NCBI GenBank assembly: GCA_050084985.1
Contig: JBITNC010000001.1
Coordinates: forward strand, 9,734,001-9,798,000
Direction: 5' to 3'
Length of the DNA stretch: 64,000 nucleotides
Origin: Nageia nagi
Taxonomy: Eukaryota; Pinophyta
Part shown: one piece after another, positions 46,256 to 58,300 of the stretch
How positions within the stretch are numbered: the stretch's first letter is position 1
Layout: the number at the start of each line of letters is the position of its first letter
The notes under the pieces: model-generated
The model's input: only the letters and a program-made list of their open reading frames with translations
Database searches by the model: none
What the model was told of the DNA's origin: nothing
Program-made: the position numbers and the translations under genes

Positions 46256-46614
46256 TTTCAATGTTTCTAGGGCATCTGGTAATGGGCAACATGAAATTAA
46301 AATTTCCAGATCGTCACCTGTCCCTTTCCTCAACAAGGGAAGTATCCCTCCAGAACCTTTGATGAAGGGAAAAAACTCTACTTAACACAAGTAATATCAA
46401 ACATAACTGATGTAATCACATAAACCACCTTTTACATATTCAAAATATTTGTTGATGAAATCAATAGCCTGAAGGTAAGTGAGAAGCTAGCTCAATTGAG
46501 AGTGATTGGACAAGTAAGTCAAAAAACACCCAACCACAAATAAACAGGATCTCAACTAACATCAATTTCAGCAAAGAGATGTTCACAACCCCTGAAATGC
46601 CATGGTTTCTAGAG

Positions 46615-49600
46615 TCAAGATGCCGAAATATTCTGAAGCTGCGAAAATGATAGTCTAATTGTTGAGCGACCAATGGTAGTAGCATGTTTGCAAATTAGAG
46701 CTTCTGTTGCTTGTTCCTCATTTTCAAATAGTATCAGAGCCTGCTTCTTGCCATTAGCCTCAAAGAGTCTGCTGTTAATTATATTACCATGTTCTTCCAA
46801 ATGGGATACTACTTCTACTTCTGTTACATCAGCTGGAAGGCTGGAAACATGAATCATCTTTGTTGGAGCACAACAATACCGATAGTTCTTTGCCAAATTG
46901 CGATTAAAACGATTTAATTTAGAACCTGAATAATCATTTGAATCTTGAGATGGATGTATCTGTGCATGCTTAGAAAAATTGACTTCCAGCGCTTCCCAAA
47001 GAGCACAGCTCCCTGCTTGAAATAGCATTGTTCGTATTCGTTAACATTAGTATAGTTGTACAAAGCATTAGCAATAGTTATCAAAGTGTACCTTCAAAAA
47101 GTGGACAGCCAATTCTGCCTGAAAGCCATCTGCCATCTGAATCAGCGCATGATCAGGCTTGTTTCGAAGTAGCTTAATGCGTAATATGTTACCATAAATG
47201 GAGAACAAGTTGAAAAGCTTATCTTCATCTATTTTCTGAAATAAACAATAGGACGAACTTGAATCAGACACACATTAAGGTTCATCTTATTTTTGTCCAA
47301 AGAGAATATTCAATGTTTCATTTGGAAATAATTGAGAAGAAAATAGAATAATATAGAATTTTCAAGACAATAAAATTGCACAAGAAAATCATCAGTCTTT
47401 GAGAATGGCACCTCAGGGTTCATGTTGGCAACCAGAATTGTACATCTATCGTTGTTGCCAGTAATTCCTTGGGGTAAGACACCACCAAAGGCTTCCATAA
47501 TAGCTGCCGCACTCGCAACAGGCATCTACAAGGCAGAAAGGGTGATAAAGAGTTGGAAAGGACAGATTCAAACTAGACTGGTAAGAAACCAACAAAATCA
47601 GAACTTCTTTGACAACTGATAACATATCGTGTGTGTGGTATATTTCAGTTGACTGAGACCAATTTTCATGAATGCATTTAGAGCTCAAGATGAGTCTCAC
47701 ACCTGTAATGAATTTAGTCCAATGGCCTGAGCACCCACCATATGATGCATGGGCACTGCAAAGTTTCCTAACATAGAACACACAGTATGAGAATTTATTT
47801 AACAACTTCATAATTTGAAAATAACACTTATGAATGGAAAGTGTTAAGAATTTCACAGATGGTCACTTGAGCTACACGAACCTGACTGTATTCCATACAT
47901 GCCTCCAGAATCACCAAAAGACTGTTTTCAAAGAACTCACAATCACAATCTTAAACAAATCAATTTGGGTAACGAACAAAACAATTTTAACACCACATTT
48001 CCATTAACATTTACGTAGTAATTTTAATTTTTCCAGATCCTATCAAACAGCATTCACCTGAGCTGGCATCCTATTTTTCTGCTCGGAAGGCAATGATGGA
48101 TTTGTGAAGTCCCTACATAAATCAGTTTCACTTAATACAAACAAATGCTCATTTTATTTTGAATAAAGCAGTAAGAAAGATTGTGCATGATAATAAAACT
48201 GAAGGAAAATCATTAAATACCCGACTAGCAAAATGTATAAAGCTTACCTAGTTCTTTCGTTATTGTAGTTCACTTGTAACTCTGGAAGACTAGCAGAAAG
48301 AAGAGTCAAGTACAGTGTGAGACTAAAGTACAACAAGAATCTCAAGATATAAGTAACAAAATCCAATTGAAATATTAATAAATATCAAAGAGGCATACTT
48401 TGAGAACTGAATGTCTAGCTGACAACACCCATCATAGATATTACGACCCTTCAAAAAAAGTTCCAAGATGGTCAAAGTTGTAATTCAAGCCTTAGAATGT
48501 CCAGCAGATTATATCAAGAAAAACCAACACTAAGAATGTTAATCTGTACAACATACATGCAGGGTGTTTCTAGCTTGAATGGCATGTTGCTTTGAAGCAT
48601 ACTGAATAAAAGCTTGTAAACCTGCATACAGAGAATAAACTCAAACAACTACTGAATCAAAATCAACCAGACAGGAATTTATGCAATTCGGCATGTTAAA
48701 GTATCAGAGGTGAGTTTGTCAAATGATACGTCTCAGATCTTCATTAATTTTCCATAGTATGGTAACATAAAGAGAAGAATCGTATATCTGAGAATACAGA
48801 TAGGATAGGAAGAAAAAATACCACCAACACTGTCAACTAGCATTAAGGAAAGAAAGAAACAAGAATTAGATATTTAGAAGACTCGAGGAATCTGACCAGA
48901 CTTCTGAAATATGACGATCTTCTCGACAAAGCCAAGAGGGGAAAAAACTTGATGCAGCACTTCCACTGTGATAGGATAGAGCAGGTGGTGAATAGTAACT
49001 AAGAGGATTCGGTTGGGCTGTGACTCCTGAAAATTGCTCTCACCAATCCAGCATAGCAAAGACACAAGAAAGAAGATGTACATGGAGAAAAGCAGTGAGA
49101 AGGGAACTCATGAGAAAAAGAGAATTAATCAAGGGAGCACTGCAGTGTGTAGCCTATAATGTGAAGCTAAATAATTCGCCAATGTTTTCACACAGGCCTC
49201 AACTTAACAAGGTAAATACTCGTGCAAACCTGATCTCCATTTCTGCGTGTCTGCCCTGAGAGCTCATTTGTCGTTAATTCCTGATGAGATGAGAACTGAA
49301 TGTAGACATTCCTACCTCTGCAAATTATTCAAATATCAAGTTAGACTACATGAGAAGAACGAATGTTAGAAACAGCAAAGATATCCAAATATCATACCTG
49401 ACACTTGGCTGAATTGTTGCATAATGGTCTAGAACATTGATGGCAGAAGTTGTGTCACACATTTGCATGAGAGCCTGCAAAAGAAAGCAAATATGGTCAA
49501 TACTAATATGCCCCAGGAGTAGTTCACAAGTATCTGCTTTCAGTCACATTCAGAGATAATAATCGGTTTCAACAGAGATTGGCTCTTCAACAAACCTGAT

Positions 49601-49827
49601 TTTTAGCACGTAACATCACAAGTTTGGTTACAGGACCATATTCTTGTACCAGTTGTAACAAGTCATTCTGCAGAATTCACAAGCAAAGCCATAAAACTGA
49701 CCAGCACTGAAAATGTGATCAAATAAAAACTCATAAATAAGAGAAAAGCAATTTTCACAGGAAGCATTACCTCAGATATTTCTGCTCCGACATTACGAAT
49801 ATGAAGAACTTTTGATGGTTCTGTCAT
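46615..49827 (-). CDS. PTB3: Polypyrimidine tract-binding protein homologue 3-like (14 coding exons, apparent frameshift)
   Basis: A nuclear/cytoplasmic RNA-binding protein of the PTB/hnRNP I family, whose members bind pyrimidine-rich RNA and regulate splicing. Coding exons, in gene order: 49771-49827, 49596-49667, 49398-49474, 49230-49317, 48897-49026, 48557-48621, 48399-48448, 48248-48289, 48058-48112, 47882-47921, 47703-47755, 47412-47525, 47092-47235, 46615-47012. All introns read GT-AG and phases agree. Start: MTEPSKVLHIRNVGAEISE, with an in-frame TAG 15 bases upstream of the ATG. Four RRMs lie at about residues 5-78, 99-180, 265-345 and 375-455; key pieces are NRILLVTIHHLLYPITVEV (RRM2), CTILVANMN (RRM3) and TKMIHVSSLPADVTEVEV (RRM4). 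Total is 1385 nt, one short of a 461-codon frame. The missing base lies near 46988-46990 in GGGAAGCGCTGGAAGTC. Read literally, a TAA follows at 46914-46916 and RRM4 is lost. Confidence 0.93.
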
Positions 49828-49890
49828 CTTCAAATCTGGCTAGGTTATTCCTGGCTAATTAAGTTAAAACCTAAAAGGAATGCTGCAAAA

Positions 49891-52420
49891 GAGGACTTGG
49901 TTATTCCATTACTCATGCAAGTGATGTATCTTTAATCATATGTACAACCACAATAGTACAAATCTAAATGCAAAAAGTACATTACCCTAAAACCAGAGGA
50001 ATTATGTTGCTGTATTTAAAGTTTCCACTGACAAAGATAAATATAAACCCACTTCTCACGTTTTTTTTTCATACACAACTTTTAGTGTATTTCCTATCAT
50101 CCTATTGCTATTTAACAAGACCTTGCTCTCATTCTGATGGTGCATGAAAAGCTCTTCAGCTCTTACAGAGCCTTCATTTAGGCCCTAAATACTGCACCAT
50201 TTTTCAACCAAATGCAAGAAGATTAAATAGAAAAACTCGACCAACATACAGATAGTTGGCTGTGCAGTTGATTCATCTTGTTTACTACAACCTCTTCCAA
50301 TTTGGACACCACAGAATCCAAGGTCATTGCCATGTAATTTATTTTCTCAATCACATTCTCCAGCTGAATTTTGGTACTTCAATCGAGATGGGATTTCAAA
50401 CAAGAAATGAAAAAAAAGATTTGCTTGGTTTTCAACTTTTCATGGAGATGCAACTATAAGACACAAAAGGGATCTACTAATCAGATATAAAGATAGGTTT
50501 GTTTTGCTGATTCAGATTATCCATAATGTGTATGCCTGCTGATTGCAGTTAACATTGACATCACCATACACTTCTGCTAAGTTTTTACTCCGATAAGCTA
50601 ATGTCATAAACAAGTGATGTTTCCTGATCAAAAAGAAAAGAATAAGAGACTCTCGAAATGTGATGATGCAGTATTTCATTTAAGAAAGCGAATGTTGTCA
50701 AGCACTTAGTAAGAACAGATTTTGTTCCTTCTCATGGAGTAAAGCCACACATTGCCTGTACTAAGTATACAGTTGTTTAATGTAAACATCCATGAACTTG
50801 CAAAGTGCCTTATTCTATAGAAGAATAATTGTACATGTTTTGGAATCCATTGAAAAGTTTCTCGCAGGTGCTACCAAACACTGACTTCCTTTATATAGTC
50901 CCAATCAGTGTTAGCCTAATGGAGATGAAGTATTGTAATTGCATTTTCATGTAGTTATAGAGGGGCTTGTTAACTGTAGTTTCTAAATGTGATACTTTAG
51001 AAAGAAATTTAAATTCAATTTTTGAAGATGGTTTAGTTTCTGAATATGATGTTAACTGTAGTTTAAGTATGGGAAAAGTTGGTTCAGTTCAAATTCACGT
51101 ATGGAAAACACTTATGTCACTGTAGACAGAATGGCAGAAAATGCTTTGTTTAGTGTTCATTCCCAACTTAACTAAGAAAACTATTTATGCTTGTATATTA
51201 ACAAAAAGCTGCCACTGTTATAATTCAGCCATTTAAATTGCTAAATTCTAAAAGTTTTTGATAAATTTATCCTTACAACCAATTTTATATCAGACTGTAA
51301 ATACAAATGTCACTTATTTTTAAAAAGGTTTACTGACATCCACCATACTATTGTCATATGACTAAGACTTTGAAATGATTCTCCAACCCAAAACATAAGA
51401 TCCAATTAATTACACAGAAAAGACAGATGAAACATTTGATCATCTTTTTGTGTTACATGATCTTGATTAAAATTGTGCCTCTTTAACAGTCAACATAATT
51501 TTCCACTGCTTGCCTTGATTTTGGTAGAAGCTGAGAAGTTCTATGTCATGCCCAAGGCATTCACATAGGTTCCATATATTTGTTTACAGTGAAACAAGAC
51601 AATGCCATAGACAAGTATCTATGGCAGGCATTTCTCCCCTACCAACATAAACACCTGCAAATTTTGAACAAGAAATAGGTTTGTATTACTTACTCAGAAA
51701 CAGATAATGTTCATAGATTTTCTAGGCCATATGTTAGGAAATTGTAGTAATTTAGAATAACTCCATGGCAAAAAACATTGCATTAACTTCATGATGAGAA
51801 TAAATACATCACAAAGTGACTTTACATATTCACCTCTATGGGTGACCTTCGGATTACATATGACTCTTCATATGCCCTTCCTTATTACTCCTAAAAATCA
51901 AGTAAACTCCTATAGCCGAATTTACTAAATATAGTAAGTACTATTACTATATTACAAATACCTTAATCGCTAAGGATTAGGTGTCTAACAGAAACTAGAG
52001 TTGTATATTCAAGTATCTCTTGCAATTCGTCAAAAATGCAAGCCCCCTCTAAATATATACCAATCTACAACATAGAATTGTAAGTTCACTCAAAAGGACC
52101 ATCTCAAAAACATCCAAATACTGACCATGAAGTACTGAAATCTACACACGAGGTGTCAATTACTGTCTGCCTGACCAACAGGCTGTCATATCAAGTATAG
52201 TGTTGAGATGCTCAATAACAACCACAATAGTGGAGCATGCACTAATCAACATAATGACCCATGTTCGAAACCTGCTGAGTATGTGCCCAACATTGGAATG
52301 GAACCAATGTAATGCATGGGTCAGTATGACGAGGTGGGTCCATTCTCAGCAATAACTATATACTATACTACAACAAAGACTGGCAAATGTAGGCATCCAA
52401 ATTAGAACATAGTCAAAGGA
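49891..52420. other. Left part of the PTB3-like leader intron, nothing recognised
   Basis: Ordinary AT-rich sequence with no ORF above 70 codons and no clear repeat or element. It is presumed intron between the 5' UTR pieces. Confidence 0.4.
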
Positions 52421-52539
52421 CCACTTTGACACAAAATGTTGATAAAATCAATGAGCCCATTTGCCCCAAAAGCTTGACCATTCCCTGTCAGTCACTCTCT
52501 TCATACAAGGATAAAGGCAAGGATACACAGGAACACGCT

Positions 52540-53040
52540 CCCCCTTTTGGGAGGGGCGTTTCTAGTGTTTCCTGCATTTCAGAGCGAGGGAGCGGACGTG
52601 GGAATGTCTCCCAGCCGTTCCCAATTTGGGAAGCGTCTCTAAACATTCCCTCCAAAGGGGCGTTCCCGATCCCAAAAAAAAGGGGGAGCACCTAGGAGCT
52701 CCCAGACACTCCCAATTGTGTCCAGGGAGCAGCTAGCCACTCCTCGACCACTCCCAAGAGCGTCTAGGCGCTCCTTGCAAATTTGGGTGACCAACCACCT
52801 CTTAAAAAAAATTGCAATTTTAACTTTAAAAAAAGACATGAGGAGGGTCCTAGTCATGTCCACACCGCCCCCCTCCCCCCCAACGCCACTCCTCGACCAC
52901 TCCCAAGAACGTCTAGGCGCTCCTTGCAAATTTGGGTGACCAGCCACCTCTTAAAAAAAATTGCAATTTTAACTTTAAAAAGAGACATGGGATGGGTCCC
53001 AGTCATGTCCGCACTGCCCCCCTCCCCCCTGCCAAACCCT
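52540..53040. repeat. GC-rich insertion with 149-bp tandem duplication
   Basis: GC content jumps well above the surroundings. Two adjacent units at about 52736-52884 and 52885-53033 both start GCCACTCCTCGACCACTCCC. Both contain GCGCTCCTTGCAAATTTGGG and a TTGCAATTTTAACTTTAAAA core and end in a C run. The left flank (52540-52700) has GGGGCGTTTC, GGGGCGTTCC and GGAGC-rich words. No terminal inverted repeat was found. It resembles the end of a DNA transposon or a non-autonomous derivative. Confidence 0.6.
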
Positions 53041-53149
53041 AAAAACATTAACATAAAGCATCCTAATTGGAATACATATTCATTTTACTTGTGTGCAAGC
53101 TCAAGAAGCAAAAAACAACAGTGAAGAAGTAAAAAACAACAGTAAGGAG

Positions 53150-53250
53150 AAGAAAACAGCAGCTCATCAGATAGCCTTCCTGATGAAGAGGATGATATTT
53201 ATTACAATCAGGATATAATAGAAGCACATGAGCCTTTAGAGCCATAGTTT
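53150..53250 (+). pseudogene. Acidic C-terminus-like coding relic (possibly transposase-derived)
   Basis: A frame reading SSSSDSLPDEEDDIYYNQ and ending EAHEPLEP-stop at about 53248 follows the GC-rich repeats. Upstream, the same frame has stops (two short SKKQQ-stop repeats). Serine/acidic tails of this form occur at the end of some hAT-type transposases, but nothing else supports that. Confidence 0.2.
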
Positions 53251-53619
53251 GATAGTTGTGATTTTGCCCTTTTGCAGCCTGCTACTATGATTTCAGTAGT
53301 ACTATATTTATCATTTGACTTTTGAGTATTTTTTATTTGAGATTTCAGATCTATCCTAATGTACTAGACTGATTCAGATTTAATGATATTATGGCTTTAT
53401 GATCATTGATTATGGCTCATTTTAATATTAGGAGTCATACTTGATTTCTAATTTAAGTTCCAAGTGTTGTATATATGATTGAATTGATAACAAATAATGA
53501 ATTAGAAACAATAACATTTAAAAAATCTAAAAATTTCTGGATTTTTTACTAGTATTATTTTAGCCACTCCCTTGCCGTTTCCAAGGTGCTCCGTACAAAT
53601 GACAAATTGCAGATACGGA

Positions 53620-54670
53620 CAATGAGCCCCTACACACCAAAAGGTTGATCATTTCCTACCTTCCATTTTCTCCATAAAATAATATCGATTAAGGTCATTT
53701 TCCAAGTCGCATCCATGCAGAGCACCTATGGGCCTATGAGACCATCTCGTAAAAACAACCAATTTTCCTTCACACTTCATCTTACTATTATTTACTAGGT
53801 TAATCTGTGCATTTGTAGATGCTGACCATAAGTTTCTTGTAAATCAAACCTTAGCCAATCCACTGTCACTCCATATCTAGGTAAAAGTCATTTTCTAGTC
53901 AGAGCCTATACAGCACCCCTACAAGCATACAAGGCCTCTCTGTAAGCAAGAAGAAACCATTTTTCTTGCCCTTAATGTTTAAGAGCTCAATCTCTATATG
54001 TGTGAAACTTTTGACCAAGCTGGTAATTAAAGAATATTATTATTGTAGTTGACACCCAAGGTCCAGGTAAAGCAAAATTGTTATGTAACAGCCTGGCCAG
54101 CACGCCTACAAGCATATAAGACGTCCACGTAAGAAATGGACAACAAATCCACCTTATCTTTATATTTCGTAGTTCAATATGTACCTCTGTGGATTTAAAC
54201 CTTAAGTTTTAACACCAAGCTAGTAATAAATCAATCTTAACTAATCTAAGTAACATCCAACATCTAGGTAAACCTTGTGAACCGCTATAGGCATATAAAA
54301 CCTCTTTAAGTAAAAAAAACAACTTAATTTATATTTAGTGGTTCAATCCTTACCGCTATGGATTTAGACCCTTTAACCAAGCTGGTAATAAATCAACCTT
54401 ACCCAATGTGGTACCCACCCAATGTCTAGGTAAAACTTCTTTTTTTCGTAACATCCTAGCTGGTGCACCTATAGACATATAAAACCTTGTCAGAAAAGAG
54501 GTGGGGAGAATCCGCCTATCTTATAATTAGTAGTTTACTATGTATCTCTGTAGATTTCGACCCTTTGAGCAAAAAATAACAACTTCATTTTCCGTAGTCC
54601 AATGTGTACCCATATGGATTTCAACCCTTCGACCAAGCTGGTAAAAATAATTCGACCTTCAGCCAATCAC
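53620..54670. repeat. Degenerate tandem array of about 160-200-bp monomers in the intron
   Basis: A box TCTAGGTAAA or a variant recurs at about 53688, 53876, 54061, 54263 and 54425. About 40 bases later each unit has a GCACC/CACGCCTA(C/T)(A/G)(A)GCATATAA-like word and, about 110 bases later, a CTCTGTGGATTT..ACC..TTGACCAAGCTGGTAATAAA word. That is five diverged units on plus, spacing 162-202 bp. The array lies near the 3' side, in window coordinates, of the presumed PTB3-like leader intron. Confidence 0.75.
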
Positions 54671-55321
54671 TCGTAAGCAAGGTTTGGGTGTACTCCTGAA
54701 TACTTCAAACTCAATGGAGGAACTTTCTTCAAGACATATGGTATTTGACACATGGTTCAATTCCCACGGATCACTCATTTTCCCACACACCCAAACCTCA
54801 GATCTCCTTCCTAATGTCCTACTATTTCTCTATACAATAAACCTAGATCACGGAAGAACCCTTTCTTCCTTCCCAACACATACACAAAATTCCTATCCCT
54901 AAAACCTCAAAATATTCAACCACAGCACCCACAAAGCAAAAAATTCACAACCCAGAATCCACCATAAATTAATGCATCAAAATTCCTCGTACCCATGAGT
55001 CATGAACCAAGTACACACATAACAACACTGAAAACGAAGCTACAACCTTTGCAAATGTGTTAAAAACTCAAGAAAACGCAGCGAGAACACCTTGGAACAC
55101 AAGACTATACAAGATCAAAATGAATGCTTGCAAACATTTAAAACACAGGATTGGACAATTCTTACCTTCAGATTGGGGAGTTCTGAGTGAAGATTTATAG
55201 CTCTAACGGCTGTTGTTGCAACGTATGATTTTGCCACCAACAATGGATCTGTTTGGGTGGGGTTGAAAAGCGCACAAAAGAAAATGATCTTGCTGGAAGG
55301 CAGGGTTACAGCATTACACAT

Positions 55322-58300
55322 TTTAGTGCAATAACAACACTATTAGACCTTTGATGGAAGTTCCGGCAAAAAGGATGTATATGAAAAAAAAATTAATGTG
55401 CAACAGAAGTAAATACTAGATATTGTTTTGTAAATTAAATGCTTTAAAGATTAAGAAATTTAATTGTATCATTAGTATTTGAATTTTATTAATTTATTTA
55501 AATGACATTGGTGTTTTAATTGTGGGATTTTTTTTTAATGAGAAAGTATTATATTAATTAAAAATAATATTTTTATAATTAAAAAGGGTGTGGGTTTATA
55601 AATTACATTTAATATGAGTTCTTCATATAAGTTTAACATGATTTAGAAATTATTTAAAATATATATATATATATAATTATGTTAATTCATTAATTAAATT
55701 TAATAAAGTAGAATAATTACATTAATGTTCACATATAATCAATAAGATCAAAGGGAATTAGAAGTATAATCGAAGAAGTTGAAAAAACTAGAAAAAAAGG
55801 ATCTTATAAAAGAAATTTGACTATGAAAAATAAGAAAATAAACAAACAGGGTAAGGAGGTGTGGAGGAAAAGAAGCCCTAAACCCTAATATTATAATATC
55901 GAAAGGGGAGGGTTTTTATATGAGAAGTGGAGAGAAGAGATAAGAGAAGTAGAATATCTCAACAAGTAAGAGTCAATAAAGAATTGTGGGTTATTCGAAG
56001 CCTTGAGTGTAGCAAAGATTTGGAGGGGGCCATCAACTGTGATTTGATTACCCCGAGAGATCATACTAAAGAACAAAGAATGATGAAAGGAGAAATTCCC
56101 AATTTGAGGGGAGAGGATTGAAACATCCTAGGGTAAATCGAGAATTACTACTCAAATCGCTCTTAACATACAAAGTCGAAGGGTTGCTAACATTTGTGAA
56201 GAAAGTGGTAATAAGGGAGTGTTTACACTATCTCGATAATAAACATAAGGAGTTGCCTTAATCCTAGTAAGAAAATGATATATGGAGCTTGGGACAAGGA
56301 AGTTATTGGGGGTTTTAAATGTAGTGCATGATGAAGAAGGTTGACAATTGACCTATAGTTGTTTACGTGGGAGCTAAAAGTGTTTCAAGGGTGCTTTAGC
56401 CCCTAATAGAAACAATGGGTTAAAATAAGGATCTGGTCAGGTTAATAGTGGAAAGGGTCTCTTATAAAGATACATGCCTAAGCAAGACAACCTCTTGAAT
56501 ATAAAAGGGAAGATACCATTGGTCAAAAATATAGAAGAAGGTGGAGAGATACTTATCGAAGTTATTGAATAAGCAATGAATCTCCATTGAATCTTGTAGT
56601 CAATAAGGCACTTAAAAATAAATTGGTCATTAGACTTATTTTCCTAATGGAGCAAAGATGTCAAATGTGATCCTCATCCTCAAGTGAGATATGGTGGGTA
56701 GATTTGATAAGGAGCATATGGGAATGTACACCCATTTTCCCAAGAGGGATGCTCAAGTCATGTGACCAATGATATTGAAGATAGAAGGGATGACATATTG
56801 CACCATCAATTACTTGGAGAAAGTGCTCTGCATAAAAGGCCAACTTAGGGTTGAGTGGTGAAGAAGAATTCCATGTGACTAAAGTGTAATACTAATAAAT
56901 ATCAGCTTGAATCAACCTATAAATGCTCTCCTTAAATGAATGAGATTGAGGGGGGTCAACAAAAGTGTGTCTAAAGGGAGGAAGATAATAAATAGGAAGA
57001 TCGATAGACTGGAGGCGCAAATATGTCTCAAAGAACAAACAATATCAACATCTAGATGATCTTGAAGAGGAGATGTCCTTAAAGGAGATAAGGGTTAGAA
57101 ACAAAGAGTAAATGGGGGATACACCTTATCTCCACTAAACTTACATGGGCTTGGAGCATATGAAATGATAAAACCTAATGTATATGCCCTTTAGCCTAAC
57201 TTAATTTTTTAATCATGGGATTAGTTTCTTGAATTTGTACTTTTAGTTATATTATTGTTTTATAATAATTAAATATTTGTTAGCTTTTCTTTTCAAATAT
57301 TTTTTTATTACTTTGATTTATTAGAGATGGATGTCAATGAAAATAATTATTTAGAATTGTAGTTAAGTTATTTTGAAATTGTTTGCATGTCAATGCTCTC
57401 AATAAATGGTAAGGATTCTTTCAATTAATAAATCCAATTAAAAAAAAAAAAAGACAAATTCAAACTAGATGACATATAATATCAATTTTTATTTATCTTT
57501 AAATTAATCTAATATGAAAAAGGATACTATTTCACAAAATCAAGCAATATATAAAATTATATGCTAGATTTGTAAAATATTTATACCTTAAAATAATAAA
57601 ATAAAATCAAAATTGAATGAAACAAACTAGAAATCAAATTTGCATAAGAGGAGGATATATGCATATCTATTACCAAGCTTTATTGCATATGGAGCAAATT
57701 GTATTGTAATTTACATTAAATTTTCTAGACATTCTATAAACCTTATGACTATTTGCCTTTGCTTTTGTAATTATGTGCAAGGTCGTTAACACACACCAAA
57801 ATTTAGATCTTACATTAATCAAGTAATTTTGAGGAACCTATTCAAAAGTGGAACTCTTTTACCTTGGTAGCAATCAAATCTATCACAAATAAACAAACTC
57901 TTAGTTAGCCTTCAAGGGTGGAAATCAAATGCATGAAATGTCTATTTCTAGACTATGTAAAAAAATGTAGATGTGATAATATTGAATGTAGAAGGTTTTA
58001 AAATCCATAAAAGTGATTTTAATAATTAAAAAAGATCTTATTTAAATGTGTGCCAAGATGAAGGTTTTAGACAAAATAAAAACATAAAAATAAATTAAAC
58101 CAAAATTAAAAGATAATACCAAAATTCAAATTAAAGCTTTGAAATTCATATGCGATCAATTAAAGACTATTTAGTAGGATCAAAAATCTAAAAGTAAGCT
58201 TAAGACAAAATTGCATTTTGATTATAACAAATATTACTAAATAGGGTTTAATACTATTATTGATTTTCTTAGGGCATAAATAAAATTTCCCTTCATGAAA

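Larger units (their letters stand above)
49828..55321 (-). other. PTB3-like 5' UTR, leader exon and 5.3-kb first intron (inferred)
   Basis: The first coding exon extends to an acceptor TTTTGCAG at 49883-49890, giving a 5' UTR part at 49828-49882. A fitting donor, AAG|GTAAGAATTG, lies at about 55165, and the sequence to its right (55166-55321) is less AT-rich and open. The intron would be 49883-55165. If transcription starts right of 55321, the leader holds an upstream ORF from the ATG at 55319-55321 through the 52-codon exon, ending HSF-stop in the next exon. Transcript data would be needed to fix the leader exon and start site. Confidence 0.5.

Noticed and set aside
46461-46685. 74-codon minus-strand ORF overlapping the end of the PTB3-like gene
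   Set aside because: It is in a different frame from the coding exon and runs into the 3' UTR; no protein similarity.
47422-47856. ORFs on both strands across the PTB3-like exons (for example 47422-47619 plus, 47446-47856 minus)
   Set aside because: They read through splice sites or lie antisense to real exons. The exon model with matching phases explains the region.
52426-53124. Several overlapping ORFs on both strands
   Set aside because: They are created by the GC-rich 149-bp tandem units, which lack stops by composition; their proteins are translations of the repeat.
55927-56843. Possible gene at 55.9-56.8 kb (small ORFs on both strands)
   Set aside because: Frames are short, inconsistent and without any family motif; base composition alone is not enough.
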